The position numbers were made by a program, and so were the translations under genes. Positions 34,896 to 46,806 of a DNA stretch of 64,000 bases are shown in pieces. The notes beneath the pieces were generated by a model, which ran no database searches, was not told the DNA's origin, and was given only the letters and a program-made list of their open reading frames with translations. Within the stretch, counting starts at the first letter, position 1; every line of letters starts with the position of its first letter. The stretch is from positions 269,676 through 333,675 of the forward strand of contig BBDW01000002.1 in NCBI GenBank assembly GCA_001312505.1. Reading direction: 5' to 3'. The stretch is from Mediterraneibacter faecis JCM 15917. GTDB taxonomy: Bacteria; Bacillota; Clostridia; Lachnospirales; Lachnospiraceae.

Positions 34896-35413
34896 ATGAT
34901 AAAGATAATTCGCGTTGGAAGAGAGCGCTTACGAGAAGCGTACGAAATTGTGAATAAGGTAGACCAGGGATGAACGTTCCGGAATGGTTTGTTGCAGAAA
35001 CGTATGAAGAATTTGATTTCTGGATGAAGAAGGAACGAGGTCTTTTATATCTTGCTGTTGATGAAGAGGGCAAGGCGGGAGCTATGTTTTTCGTAATTTT
35101 ACCGGGCGCTCACCCGGATAATCTGGGATATGATCTTGGAATGGAGGAAGAGAAACTGAAGCTTTGTGCTATGATGGATACGGCGGCTGTATTACCAGAG
35201 TTTCGAGGGCACTATTTACAATATAAAATGATGCAGCACGCGGAAGGTGATTTGAGACAGATGGGATATCGCTACCTGCTTTGTACGGTGCATCCGGAAA
35301 ATGTTTTCAGCAGATCAAATGTCATGAAACAGGGGGGGTATCAGAAGATGCTTACGAAGGAAAAATATGGCGGATTCTTAAGAGATATCTGGATGAAAAA
35401 TATTATAGAATAA
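34896..35413 (+). CDS. GNAT-family acetyltransferase (frameshift near 34970)
   Basis: ATG 34896. The frame MIKIIRVGRERLREAYEIVNKVDQG stops at a TGA; one more G gives VDQGMNVPEWFVAETYEEF and continues to 35413, about 172 residues. The acetyl-CoA loop region is VLPEFRGHYLQYKMMQHAE, then RYLLCTVHPEN. The run at 35332-35338 adds a Gly in KQGYQKM. Substrate unknown. Confidence 0.8.
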
Positions 35414-35452
35414 GAAAACAAACATCGGAATAAACATCTGATGTTTGTTTTC
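35414..35452 (+). terminator. Terminator after the acetyltransferase gene
   Basis: AAAACAAACATC pairs with GATGTTTGTTTT. Confidence 0.8.
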
Positions 35453-35639
35453 ACAGAAATGCACTAATACGTTAATACGTGAAAAAGATAAAGCAAAATA
35501 CTGATATAATATAGAAAAAAGAAAAGGTGTGTGGTATACTCTCGACATAGCCTCTGGCAGGATTGCAGAAATGCCGAGGCATTCCTGAATGGAAACTGAT
35601 AGAGATATTTAACGGCAGGCTGATGAAAGGAGCAATAAA

Positions 35640-36895
35640 ATGGAGACATATATGCAGATGCTTGGAAGACTTGCAAAGAGTGCATCCCGTGAGGCAGCAA
35701 AGCTTGGAACGAAGGCAAAGAACAGAGGGCTTCTCGCAGTAGCGAATGAACTTGTAGAAGAGAGAGAATTGATTTTACAGGAGAATGCAAAGGATATTGA
35801 AGCTGCGAAAGCGAAAGGCGTGAAGCAGTCTTTGATTGATCGATTGGCACTGACGGAACAGCGAATTGAAGACATGGCAGAAGGTCTGCGTCAGATTGCA
35901 GCACTTGATGATCCATCGGAGAAGTGCTTGGCATGAAGACAAGACCGAACGGGCTTCGTATCGGAAAGAAACGCGTACCGCTTGGCGTTGTCGGAATTAT
36001 CTATGAATCCAGACCGAATGTGACAGCAGATGCATTCGGACTTTGCTTCAAGACTGGAAATGCGGTAATTCTTCGCGGAGGAAGTGATGCGATCCATTCC
36101 AATCGGGCAATTACCCGTGTAATCAAGGAAGGACTCCGCAAAGAGAAGTTATCTCAGGATCTCATCCTTCTTGTGGAAGATACAAGCAGAGAAGTTGTAA
36201 ATGAGATGATGAAGATGCATGGCTGGATCGACGTCCTGATCCCAAGAGGCGGAGCGGGACTCATTGCAAATGTTGTCGCAAACAGTACGGTTCCGGTAAT
36301 TGAGACAGGAACCGGAAATTGTCATGTATATGTTGATGAGACAGCAGACATTAAGATGGCAACAGATATTATTGAAAATGCAAAGACACAGCGCCTTGGT
36401 GTGTGTAATGCATGTGAATCACTTGTGATTCATTCCAAGATAGCAGATGCAGCTTTGCCGAAGATTGTAACAAGACTGAAGGAACATGGTGTAGAGATAC
36501 GTGGAGATGAGAGAGCACAGGCAATCAGTTCAGAGATTATTCCGGCAACAGAAGAAGACTGGGGGGGAACAGAGTACCTGGATGCAATTATTTCTGTAAA
36601 GATTGTTGATTCCATCGATGAGGCAATCACACATATCAATACATACAATACAGGACATTCTGAATCCATTATTACAAAGGATTACGACAATGCATTGAGA
36701 TTCCAGGATGAGATCGATGCGGCAGCGGTTTATGTAAATGCATCAACAAGATTTACAGATGGATTCGAATTCGGATTCGGTGCAGAGATCGGAATCAGCA
36801 CACAGAAGCTTCATGCAAGAGGCCCGATGGGACTCGAAGCATTGACAACAACAAAGTATATTATCTTCGGAAACGGACAGATCAGGGGGGGATAG
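35640..36895 (+). CDS. proA: Glutamate-5-semialdehyde dehydrogenase (frameshift near 35915)
   Basis: About 418 residues; second enzyme of proline synthesis, reducing gamma-glutamyl phosphate. One A is missing near 35915, where [16 protein letters not shown] is needed; the second frame continues [26 protein letters not shown] to the end. The catalytic Cys is in [10 protein letters not shown]. Runs at 36561-36567 and 36885-36891 add Gly. proB is not upstream, so proA stands alone here. Confidence 0.93.
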
Positions 36896-36910
36896 TATAG
36901 ATAGCAGGTT

Positions 36911-36967
36911 TTAAAATCCAGGTCAATTAGTGTAAGTTAAATAAACTTGTCTTTGACCTGGATTTTA
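36911..36967 (+). terminator. Terminator of proA
   Basis: AAATCCAGGTCAA pairs with TTGACCTGGATTT with a loop of about 25 bases and a T tail. Confidence 0.75.
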
Positions 36968-37139
36968 TGTATCATAATTCAAGTCAACTTATGATTTGGC
37001 TATAAGCTTGCCCGGAATTCACAAAATTACAATCCAAGTCAACAACATTTCTATAAAATCACATTCCCTCCCCCCCCAAAAAGCATCCTATTAATAAAAT
37101 AAGAAGAAAATAAAAAACTTATAAAAATAACAATCAGTG
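36968..37139. other. Intergenic stretch without a gene
   Basis: AT-rich. It contains an eight-C run (37070-37077) and two short copies of the AAGTCAA word of the proA terminator. I see no ORF. Confidence 0.5.
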
Positions 37140-37168
37140 TTGACAAACAGAAATCGAGGTGCTATCTT
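37140..37168 (+). promoter_or_regulatory. SigA promoter of the hrcA operon
   Basis: TTGACA (37140-37145), 17 bases, TATCTT (37163-37168). Confidence 0.85.
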
Positions 37169-37183
37169 AGTATCTGTAAGGTG

Positions 37184-37210
37184 TTAGCACTCAAAAACAA
37201 AGAGTGCTAA
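37184..37210 (+). promoter_or_regulatory. CIRCE operator
   Basis: Perfect inverted repeat TTAGCACTC-N9-GAGTGCTAA, just after the promoter. Binding site of HrcA, the first gene product, so the operon is autoregulated and induced by heat or misfolded protein. Confidence 0.97.
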
Positions 37211-37247
37211 TAACAAACAAAGATGAGAAGAAAGGGGGAACACAGAG

Positions 37248-38297
37248 ATGTCTGTAGAAGCTGAATTAAGTGAAAGAAAACTTACGATATTGAAAGCCAT
37301 CATACAGAATTATCTGGAGACTGGCGAACCGGTCGGATCACGAACCCTTTCAAAATACACAGATTTGAAATTAAGTTCCGCAACGATAAGGAATGAGATG
37401 GCAGATCTGGAAGATCTTGGTTACATCTTCCAGCCACACACATCGGCAGGAAGAATTCCATCAGATAAGGGATATCGCTTTTATGTAGATCTTCTGATGG
37501 AGAACAAGGAGCAGGAGATCAGCAGACGAGAGGATGCACTTCTTGAAAAGACCGATAAGGTCGAGAAGGTACTCCAGCAGGCAGCAAAGGTTCTTGCTTC
37601 GAACACCAATTATGCGACGATGGTTTCCGCACCGGTCAACAGCCGGAACACATTGAAGTTCATTCAGCTATCACAGGTGGATGAAGAACAGATCGTAGCA
37701 GTCATCGTACTTGGTGGTAATGTGATCAAGAATAAGATCATTGAAGTTGGAGAAACCTTAAGTAATGAGAATCTGTTGAAGCTGAATATGCTTCTGAACA
37801 CGACACTGAATGGATTATCCATTGATCAGATTACATTAGGTCTGATTGCCAGATTGAAAGAACAGGCTGGTATCCACAGCGAGGTTGTCGGTCATGTACT
37901 GGATGCAGTGGCAGAGATCATTCATGTAGATAATGACATGGAGATCTACACAAGCGGCGCAACGAATATTTTCAAATATCCGGAGCTTAGTGATAAGCAG
38001 AGCGCACAGGAGATCATCAGTGCATTTGAAGAGAAACAGCAGCTGGCAGATCTGGTGACAGAGACACTGGCAAGTGAGGAGAACAACGGCATACAGGTTT
38101 ACATCGGAGATGAAACTCCGGTTAAGACCATGAAAGACTGCAGTGTTGTTACCGCCACATATGAGCTGGGAGAAGGTATGAAAGGAACGATTGGAATCAT
38201 CGGTCCGAAGAGAATGGATTATGAACATGTCATGAAGACGCTGAAAACGCTGCAAAGTGAGTTGGATGCGATTTATAATAAAGAACCCAAAGAGTAA
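37248..38297 (+). CDS. hrcA: Heat-inducible transcription repressor HrcA
   Basis: 349 residues. The N-terminal winged helix includes LTILKAIIQNYLETGEPVGSRTLSK and the recognition part SSATIRNEMADLEDLGYI, followed by QPHTSAGRIPSDKGYRFYVD. ATG 37248 follows AAGGGGGAACACAG. First gene of hrcA-grpE-dnaK-dnaJ. No indel. Confidence 0.97.
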   Translation: MSVEAELSERKLTILKAIIQNYLETGEPVGSRTLSKYTDLKLSSATIRNEMADLEDLGYIFQPHTSAGRIPSDKGYRFYVDLLMENKEQEISRREDALLEKTDKVEKVLQQAAKVLASNTNYATMVSAPVNSRNTLKFIQLSQVDEEQIVAVIVLGGNVIKNKIIEVGETLSNENLLKLNMLLNTTLNGLSIDQITLGLIARLKEQAGIHSEVVGHVLDAVAEIIHVDNDMEIYTSGATNIFKYPELSDKQSAQEIISAFEEKQQLADLVTETLASEENNGIQVYIGDETPVKTMKDCSVVTATYELGEGMKGTIGIIGPKRMDYEHVMKTLKTLQSELDAIYNKEPKE

Positions 38298-38318
38298 TAA
38301 TAGGAAGGTAGAAAGCTG

Positions 38319-38984
38319 GTGACAGAGAACATGAGCAAAGAAGATATGGTAAAAGAAGCTGTTGAAGAGGCAAAAGCAAAGGCTGCAAAAGAGCAGGCAG
38401 AAGCTGAAGAGACAGTAGAAACAGAAGATGCCCAGGGAGTTGAGGCTGAAGCGAAAGAAGCAACAGAGGAAGCAACTGAGACTGAAGGAGATTCAGAAGC
38501 AGCATCAGAAGGTAAGAAAAAGTTCTTCGGAAAGAAAGAGAAGAAGGACAAGAAAGACGAGAAGATCGAGGAACTCACAGACCGCGTTACTCGTCAGATG
38601 GCAGAGTTTGATAACTTCCGCAAGAGATCTGAGAAGGAGAAATCCCAGATGTACGAGATCGGAGCGAAAGATATCATAGAAAAGATTCTTCCGGTTGTAG
38701 ACAACTTCGAGCGTGGACTTGGTTCCGTACCGGAGGAGGAGAAGAATGCTCCGTTCGTAGAAGGAATGGAGAAGATCTACAAACAGCTTATGACTACACT
38801 GGAATCCGTTGGAGTAAAACCAATCGAGGCAGTTGGTCAGGAATTCAATCCGGATTTCCACAACGCAGTGATGCATGTGGAAGATGAGGGGCTCGGTGAG
38901 AACATCATCGCAGAAGAATTCCAGAAAGGTTACATGTACCGTGAGAGTGTTGTAAGACACAGCATGGTAAAAGTAGCAAACTAA
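38319..38984 (+). CDS. grpE: Nucleotide exchange factor GrpE
   Basis: About 221 residues; starts at GTG 38319 (AGGAAGG upstream) or the ATG four codons later. A long acidic, Glu/Ala-rich N-terminus is followed by the GrpE core: RQMAEFDNFRKRSEKEK, PVVDNFERGL, and the beta domain FNPDFHNAVMHVED. It releases ADP from DnaK. Confidence 0.95.
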   Translation: MTENMSKEDMVKEAVEEAKAKAAKEQAEAEETVETEDAQGVEAEAKEATEEATETEGDSEAASEGKKKFFGKKEKKDKKDEKIEELTDRVTRQMAEFDNFRKRSEKEKSQMYEIGAKDIIEKILPVVDNFERGLGSVPEEEKNAPFVEGMEKIYKQLMTTLESVGVKPIEAVGQEFNPDFHNAVMHVEDEGLGENIIAEEFQKGYMYRESVVRHSMVKVAN

Positions 38985-39016
38985 TTTGATTTTTAACAAG
39001 ATTCAGAGATAGATAG

Positions 39017-40903
<1,887 letters not shown>

Positions 40904-40972
40904 AATATAGAAAAGATGCCGGTAAGACAGAAGAGAAACAGGCAGCAGGGCATCAGATAAATGAAGCATGAA

Positions 40973-41012
40973 GAGAAATTCTACGGAGCTTTGTAGCTTC
41001 GTAGAATTTCTT
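40973..41012 (+). terminator. Intercistronic hairpin between dnaK and dnaJ
   Basis: AGAAATTCTACG pairs with CGTAGAATTTCT, weak T tail; probably lowers dnaJ relative to dnaK. Confidence 0.75.
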
Positions 41013-41052
41013 GAGGTTAAGAAAGAGATACAGAAAGGTTAGTATTTGTGTT

Positions 41053-42267
41053 ATGGCAGAGGCAAAGAGAGATTATTATGAGGTGCTCGGCGTAAGCAAA
41101 GATGCAGATGATGCTACAATCAAGAAAGCATACCGCCAGCTTGCGAAGAAGTACCATCCAGATATGAATCCAGGGGGGGATAAAGAAGCAGAAATAAAGT
41201 TCAAAGAGGCTTCCGAAGCCTATGCCGTTCTGAGTGACGCTGACAAACGTCGTCAGTATGATCAGTTCGGCCACGCTGCATTTGATGGCGGTGCCGGCGG
41301 CGGAGCAGGTGGATTCGGTGGCGGATTTAACTTCAATGGAGCAGATTTCAGCGACATTTTCGGAGATATCTTCGGAGATATGTTCGGTGGCTCCAGAAGA
41401 GGCGGCGCAAGCAATGGTCCTATGAAAGGGGGGGCTAATATCAGAAAGAGCATCCGCATCACATTCGAGGAAGCTGTCTTCGGATGCGAGAAAGAACTGG
41501 ATCTTGTACTGAAAGATCCTTGCGAAGACTGTCACGGCACAGGTGCAAAGCCTGGAACATCACCGGAGACATGTCCAAAGTGCGGTGGTAAAGGTCAGGT
41601 CGTATATACATCCCAGTCCTTCTTTGGAACCGTACAGAATGTACAAACATGTCCGAACTGCGGTGGTTCCGGTAAGATCGTGAAAGAGAAATGTCCGAAA
41701 TGTGCAGGTACAGGATATACATCCAGCAGAAAGAAGATCAAAGTTACGATTCCGGCAGGTATTGATAACGGACAGAGCGTACGCATCCGTGAAAAAGGAG
41801 AACCGGGAGTTAATGGAGGACCGAGAGGAGATCTCCTCGTTGAGGTTAACGTATCCAGACATCCAATCTTCCAGAGACAGGATATGCATATCTTCTCAAC
41901 CGTTGCGATTTCCTTCGCAGTGGCTACACTCGGTGGCGATGTGAAGATTCCAACTGTAGACGGAGACGTTCTCTACACAGTAAAACCGGGAACAAAGACA
42001 GATACAAAAGTACGTCTGAAAGGAAAGGGAGTTCCATCCCTTAGAAATACTCAGGTAAGAGGAGATCATTATGTAACATTAGTGATCCAGACACCGGAGA
42101 GATTAAGTGCAGAGGCGAAAGAGGCTCTGAGAAAATTCGATGAGCTCAGTGGAAATACACTTCATCAGCATGACAATCTTGCTACAAAATCTGAGAAATC
42201 AGAGAAAAAAGGCAAGAAAAAAGGATTCATGGATAAGATGAAAGAAGCCTTTGAAGATAAAGAATAA
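41053..42267 (+). CDS. dnaJ: Chaperone DnaJ
   Basis: About 404 residues from ATG 41053. J-domain ([21 protein letters not shown], then the HPD triad), Gly/Phe region, four CxxCxGxG zinc repeats ([32 protein letters not shown]) and C-terminal substrate domains. The seven-G run at 41173-41179 turns NPGDKEAE into NPGGDKEAE, and 41428-41434 does the same in MKGANIRKS. Confidence 0.96.
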   Translation: MAEAKRDYYEVLGVSKDADDATIKKAYRQLAKKYHPDMNPGGDKEAEIKFKEASEAYAVLSDADKRRQYDQFGHAAFDGGAGGGAGGFGGGFNFNGADFSDIFGDIFGDMFGGSRRGGASNGPMKGGANIRKSIRITFEEAVFGCEKELDLVLKDPCEDCHGTGAKPGTSPETCPKCGGKGQVVYTSQSFFGTVQNVQTCPNCGGSGKIVKEKCPKCAGTGYTSSRKKIKVTIPAGIDNGQSVRIREKGEPGVNGGPRGDLLVEVNVSRHPIFQRQDMHIFSTVAISFAVATLGGDVKIPTVDGDVLYTVKPGTKTDTKVRLKGKGVPSLRNTQVRGDHYVTLVIQTPERLSAEAKEALRKFDELSGNTLHQHDNLATKSEKSEKKGKKKGFMDKMKEAFEDKE

Positions 42268-42281
42268 AAAGAGAATGATGA

Positions 42282-42325
42282 GAGCGGCAGCTGCTGACTG
42301 AGAGGTTGGTGGCTGCCGCTTTTTA
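42282..42325 (+). terminator. Terminator of the hrcA operon
   Basis: AGCGGCAGC pairs with GCTGCCGCT, followed by T5. Confidence 0.9.
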
Positions 42326-42652
42326 GCATATCTAGCGATGTAAGTCGCTAATACGCTGAAGAATATGATATGGGAATAATTGAAAAGCAGATTCAGGGAA
42401 TCAAGGTTAAATAGATGATTTATAGCAAGTTTCTCTTGGTCTGGTTTTCCAAAATCTTAACATGTGTCAAACATCCAGCAAAACTCATATCCAAAAAAAT
42501 CCCTCCTAGAACATCTCCTTGTATTTACACGCGAAATCGGATATATTAGAAGATATTGGAAATGCGTTGCACGAAGCATCCGCAGGCATCGTAGTTGTGG
42601 GTTTTGTCTCCAACATCTTTACAAATATAGCAGAAAGAAGGTGACTTTCATC
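42326..42652. other. Gene-poor stretch upstream of recO
   Basis: No convincing gene. A short frame ending in TGA just before recO reads DIGNALHEASAGIVVVGFVSN, which looks like a membrane-protein fragment. The longer frame fused to recO (from 42464) lacks a binding site and family resemblance. Possibly a decayed gene. Confidence 0.4.
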
Positions 42653-43396
42653 GTGAATCAGATCGTTTTGACAGGAATGGTGCTTTCTGTCGCACCGGTG
42701 GGCGAGTACGACCGCAGAGTTGTCATACTTACAAAAGAACAGGGGGGGAAGATCTCAGCCTTTGCAAAGGGATCAAGAAGACCAAACAGTCCTCTAGTGG
42801 GAGCGGTGAATCCATTTACTTTCGGTGAATTCATGATGTATGAAGGTCGTTCTTCTTACACAATTCAGTCTGTAAATGTATCAAATTATTTTTCAGAATT
42901 GAGAGCAGATGTGGTAGGTGCATATTATGGCTTTTATTTCCTTGAGGTTGCGAATTACTATGCGAGGGAACGAAATGATGAGCGGGAACTTTTAAAATTA
43001 CTTTATCAGACGATGCGTGCGCTGACAAATCCACATCTTCCGAATCAGTTGATCCGTTACATTTTCGAGTTGAAAGTGCTGACAATCAACGGACAGGGAC
43101 CGCAGGTGTTCCAGTGTGTACAGTGTGGCGACCGGACGAGGCCGGCAGTGTTCAGCGCGGCGAAGGGCGGACTTGTGTGTAATGAATGTGACGGAGAAGT
43201 GAGAGACGGAATGTTTCTTGACGGTTCTACGCTGTATACGATGCAGTATATTGAATCCAGTACAATTGAGAAATTATATACATTTAACGTGAAGCCGGAA
43301 GTGTTGGAGAAGTTTGGACGTGTGATGGGACGGTTGATGAAGATGTATGTAGATAAGGAGTTCAAGTCTCTGGAGATACTGCAGACATTGCTGTGA
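42653..43396 (+). CDS. recO: DNA repair protein RecO
   Basis: About 247 residues from GTG 42653 (AGAAGGTGAC upstream). N-terminal OB fold (VLTGMVLSVAPVGEYDRRVVILTKE) and the zinc ribbon CVQCGD..CNECDG. It loads RecA with RecR in gap repair. The run at 42742-42748 makes KEQGK into KEQGGK. era, its usual neighbour in this family, is absent upstream. Confidence 0.93.
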   Translation: MNQIVLTGMVLSVAPVGEYDRRVVILTKEQGGKISAFAKGSRRPNSPLVGAVNPFTFGEFMMYEGRSSYTIQSVNVSNYFSELRADVVGAYYGFYFLEVANYYARERNDERELLKLLYQTMRALTNPHLPNQLIRYIFELKVLTINGQGPQVFQCVQCGDRTRPAVFSAAKGGLVCNECDGEVRDGMFLDGSTLYTMQYIESSTIEKLYTFNVKPEVLEKFGRVMGRLMKMYVDKEFKSLEILQTLL

Positions 43397-43450
43397 TATT
43401 TGGGGTATTATTTAAAAATTCTCAACAACATTTAAGACATTATGCAATTG

Positions 43451-43478
43451 TTGAATCATGAAAAAATCATGCTATACT
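43451..43478 (+). promoter_or_regulatory. Probable promoter of the V4R/diguanylate cyclase pair
   Basis: TTGAAT (43451-43456), 16 bases, TATACT (43473-43478). Confidence 0.6.
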
Positions 43479-43564
43479 ACGGTTATATCACCTGTTACAT
43501 GACAGTGTGAAACGAGTGCATTTTGTTGTAAATGTAATAGTAGCAGAGGAAAGAAAAGAGAAAA

Positions 43565-44114
43565 ATGATGGACGAGAACATTTTTATGAAGGAGAAGAAA
43601 CCGATTTCTTTCGAAGACTACCTTGAATATGATGAGAACAGCAGGGGGGAATCTTGGAGGAGAACTCCCTGTGATTGTATATCGGCTATTGGAATATTCT
43701 ATAAAAGACGAGCTTGCGGTACGTTACGGAAGAGCAGAACAGGTTGAGATTTTCCGGAATGCGGGAAGGAAAGCGGGAGAATTTTTTGCACGTAAGATGC
43801 TGAATCTGAATCAGCCGCTGGATCAGTTTGTGGGTGAACTCCAGAAGAAGATGGCAGAAATGAAGATTGGAGTACTCCGTATTGAATCAGTAGACGAGGA
43901 GAGCGGCAGATCATTCTGACCGTCTCGGAAGATGCGGACTGTTCGGGGGCTTCCGGTGCTTGGTGAGACTGTCTGCAATTATGATGAAGGATTTATTTCC
44001 GGAATTTTATCTTTATACTCTGGAAAGGAATATGTAGCAGTGGAAACGGACTGCTGGGCTACAGGAGGCCGTGTCTGCCGTTTCCAGGCAGATGTAAGAG
44101 AAGGTGACAGTTAG
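43565..44114 (+). CDS. V4R-domain sensor-like protein (three indels)
   Basis: Restored, the product is about 182 residues. The frame is broken at 43644-43649 (six G for five), near 43912 (one A missing) and at 43945-43949 (five G for four). Joined, it reads FEDYLEYDENSRGNLGGELPVIVYRLLEYSI, then VGELQKKMAEMKIG, and a V4R motif SGLPVLGETVCNYDEGFISGIL, VAVETDCWATGGRVCRF with three conserved cysteines. V4R domains bind small ligands and are often paired with signalling partners. Confidence 0.75.
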
Positions 44115-44116
44115 TT

Positions 44117-44990
44117 ATGGAAGAGAAAAACTGTGAGATATTATTTGAATATCTGAGGGATATTATATATGATTCCGAGAATGCAAAGTTGGATCTTGAA
44201 CAGCTGGACGAACCTTTTTTGAAACTTGGAATGGGACTTCAATATTTGGATAAAGCAGTGAAAGAAATGAAGCATTATTCGGCGGAGATTTCAAAGGGAA
44301 ATCTGTCAATTGAAGCACCGGGGCGAGATAATTTCCTCTGTGAGAATCTGAAGAATATCCATGCGAATCTGAACCATCTCACCTGGCAGGCAAAGCAGGT
44401 GGCGAAAGGGGGATTATTCTCAGAGTGTTTCTTATCTGGGAGAATTTTCAGAAGCATTTAATACAATGACAAAGCAGTTGAAAGAACGAGAAGAGGAACT
44501 TGAAGAAGAGGCTTACAGAGACAAACTTACAGGGATTGGAAATCGTCATCTGTTCCATGAACGGGCGGAGACGATGCTTGCTACAGGAAAGAAGATTGTC
44601 TTTTGTTATTGTGATCTTGATCATTTGAAATATGTGAATGACTATTTTGGACATCAGGAAGGAGATCAGTATCTGAAACATTTTGTCGATATAGTGAAAG
44701 CAAACATTCGGCCGGGAGATCTCTTTGTGCGTCTTGGCGGTGATGAATTCTGTATTGTGCTCCTGAATTGTTCGAAAGAAATTATGAAGAAGAAATTTGA
44801 GCATGTGTATGAAGTATTCTGTAAGGAGGAAGACAATGACTATCCGAAGAGCTTCAGTTACGGTATTACAGAACTCCCTGAAAGACATGATATAGTTTCT
44901 ACCGAAGAGATTCTGCAAAGAGCGGATGAAGTTATGTATGAATATAAGCGGAAACATAAAGAGAAGTACTTAAAACAGCTTGAAAAATAA
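44117..44990 (+). CDS. Diguanylate cyclase (GGDEF), frameshift at 44408
   Basis: About 290 residues after joining at a run of five G (44408-44412, four expected): KQVAKGDYSQSVSYLGEFSEAFNTMTKQL is the HAMP-like linker. The catalytic domain shows DKLTGIGNRHLFHERAE, FCYCDLDHLKYVND and the active-site RLGGDEFC, with no inhibitory RxxD clearly visible. It makes c-di-GMP. Two bases after the V4R gene, so the two are a likely sensor-effector pair. Confidence 0.88.
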
Positions 44991-45136
44991 GGCATTAGTA
45001 GTTATAATAAGTAACATTGATGTGCAAGGTGAATATTTTCTTAAGAAAATGTGGATAACTTCTCTGAAAATACTGACCAAAGTGCATAAGGTATATAAAT
45101 AATGTAAATGATAAAAAAGAATGTGAGGAACATACA

Positions 45137-46542
45137 ATGGTTGAAAAGACAATGGACAAGATCGTAGCACTCGCAAAGTCAAGAGGATTCGTATATCCGG
45201 GTTCTGAGATCTACGGCGGACTTGCCAACACATGGATTATGGTAATCTTGGTGTTGAACTTAAGAATAATGTGAAGAGAGCATGGTGGAAGAAGTTCATT
45301 CAGGAGAATCCATACAACGTTGGAGTTGACTGTGCAATCCTTATGAACCCACAGACATGGGTTGCTTCCGGACATCTTGGAGGATTCAGTGATCCGCTGA
45401 TGGACTGTAAACAGTGTCATGAGCGTTTCCGTGCAGATAAGATTATTGAAGATTATGCAGCAGAGAATGGAATCGAGCTTGAGAGCTCTGTAGACGGATG
45501 GACACAGGAGCAGATGGCAGCATTTATCGAGGATAATAACATTCCATGTCCGACTTGTGGAAAGCATGATTTTACAGATATCCGTCAGTTCAACCTGATG
45601 TTCAAGACATTCCAGGGTGTTACAGAGGATGCGAAGAACACAGTATACCTTCGTCCTGAGACAGCACAGGGTATCTTTGTAAACTTCAAGAATGTACAGC
45701 GTACATCCAGAAAGAAACTTCCATTCGGTATCGGACAGATCGGTAAGTCTTTCCGTAACGAGATCACACCGGGTAACTTTACATTCCGTACAAGAGAGTT
45801 CGAGCAGATGGAGCTTGAGTTCTTCTGCAAACCAGACACAGACCTTGAGTGGTTTGATTACTGGAAGAGCTTCTGCCTGAACTGGCTGTCATCTCTTGGA
45901 CTGAAAGATGAGGAAGTACGTTACCGTGACCATGATCAGGAAGAGCTTTCCTTCTACAGTAAGGCTACTACAGACGTTGAGTTCCTTTTCCCATTCGGAT
46001 GGGGGGGTGAGCTGTGGGGGGGAATCGCTGACCGTACGGATTATGACCTGACTCAGCATCAGAATGTATCCGGACAGGATATGACATACTTTGATGATGA
46101 GACAAAGGAGAAATACATTCCATACGTTATCGAGCCATCACTTGGTGCTGACCGTGTTGTACTTGCATTCCTTTGCAGTGCATATGATGAGGAGAATATC
46201 GGAACAGAAGAGAAACCGGATATGAGAACTGTACTTCATTTCCATCCGGCACTGGCTCCGGTTAAGATCGGTGTGCTCCCACTTTCCAAGAAACTGAACG
46301 AAGGCGCAGAGAAAGTATTTGCAGAGTTATCCAAGTACTACAACTGTGAGTTCGATGATCGTGGAAATATCGGAAAACGTTACCGTCGTCAGGACGAGAT
46401 CGGTACTCCATTCTGTGTAACATATGACTTCGATTCTGAGGAAGACGGAGCTGTTACAGTACGTGACCGTGATACAATGGAACAGGAAAGAGTTAAGATT
46501 GAAGATCTGAAAGCATACTTCGAGAAGAAATTCGAGTGGTAA
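45137..46542 (+). CDS. glyQS: Glycyl-tRNA synthetase, alpha2 type (frameshift near 45235)
   Basis: About 467 residues. [33 protein letters not shown] begins the class II N-terminus; one G is missing in TGGGAT near 45235, after which [12 protein letters not shown] continues. Motif 2 is [13 protein letters not shown], motif 3 [16 protein letters not shown] is the anticodon domain. Runs at 46001-46007 and 46016-46022 change GWGELWGIADR into [13 protein letters not shown], two extra Gly in a strictly conserved stretch. Confidence 0.95.
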
Positions 46543-46551
46543 GATAAATAA

Positions 46552-46611
46552 GAAAAGCCCGGACTGTAGTTCACAGGTAAGCTTGTGGATTCAGTTTGGG
46601 CTGTTTCTTTA
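46552..46611 (+). terminator. Terminator of the GlyRS gene
   Basis: AGCCCGGACTG pairs with CAGTTTGGGCT, followed by TTTCTTT. Confidence 0.75.
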
Positions 46612-46643
46612 TAGATTTTTTGAAATAGCATGGAAGATAGAAT

Positions 46644-46784
46644 GTTACTGTTCACTCCCTGTCAATCACTCCGCTGATTGACACGGAGGATGCGTGTCTT
46701 GACTTGAATGCATCTCGCCCCATCGCCAAAGGCGATTTAAAATGGCGAGATGCGTTGCTGGTCGCACATCGTGTGAATAGTAAC
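46644..46784. repeat. Dispersed hairpin repeat, copy 2 (upstream of the M18 aminopeptidase)
   Basis: About 141 bases, nearly identical to 28723-28867, with the same two internal hairpins and inverted ends. It has four C where copy 1 has seven, and lacks one G near the left end. It ends 22 bases before ATG 46807, with only AGGAGG between. Confidence 0.85.
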
Positions 46785-46806
46785 GATAGAACAGGAGGAG
46801 AATGAC

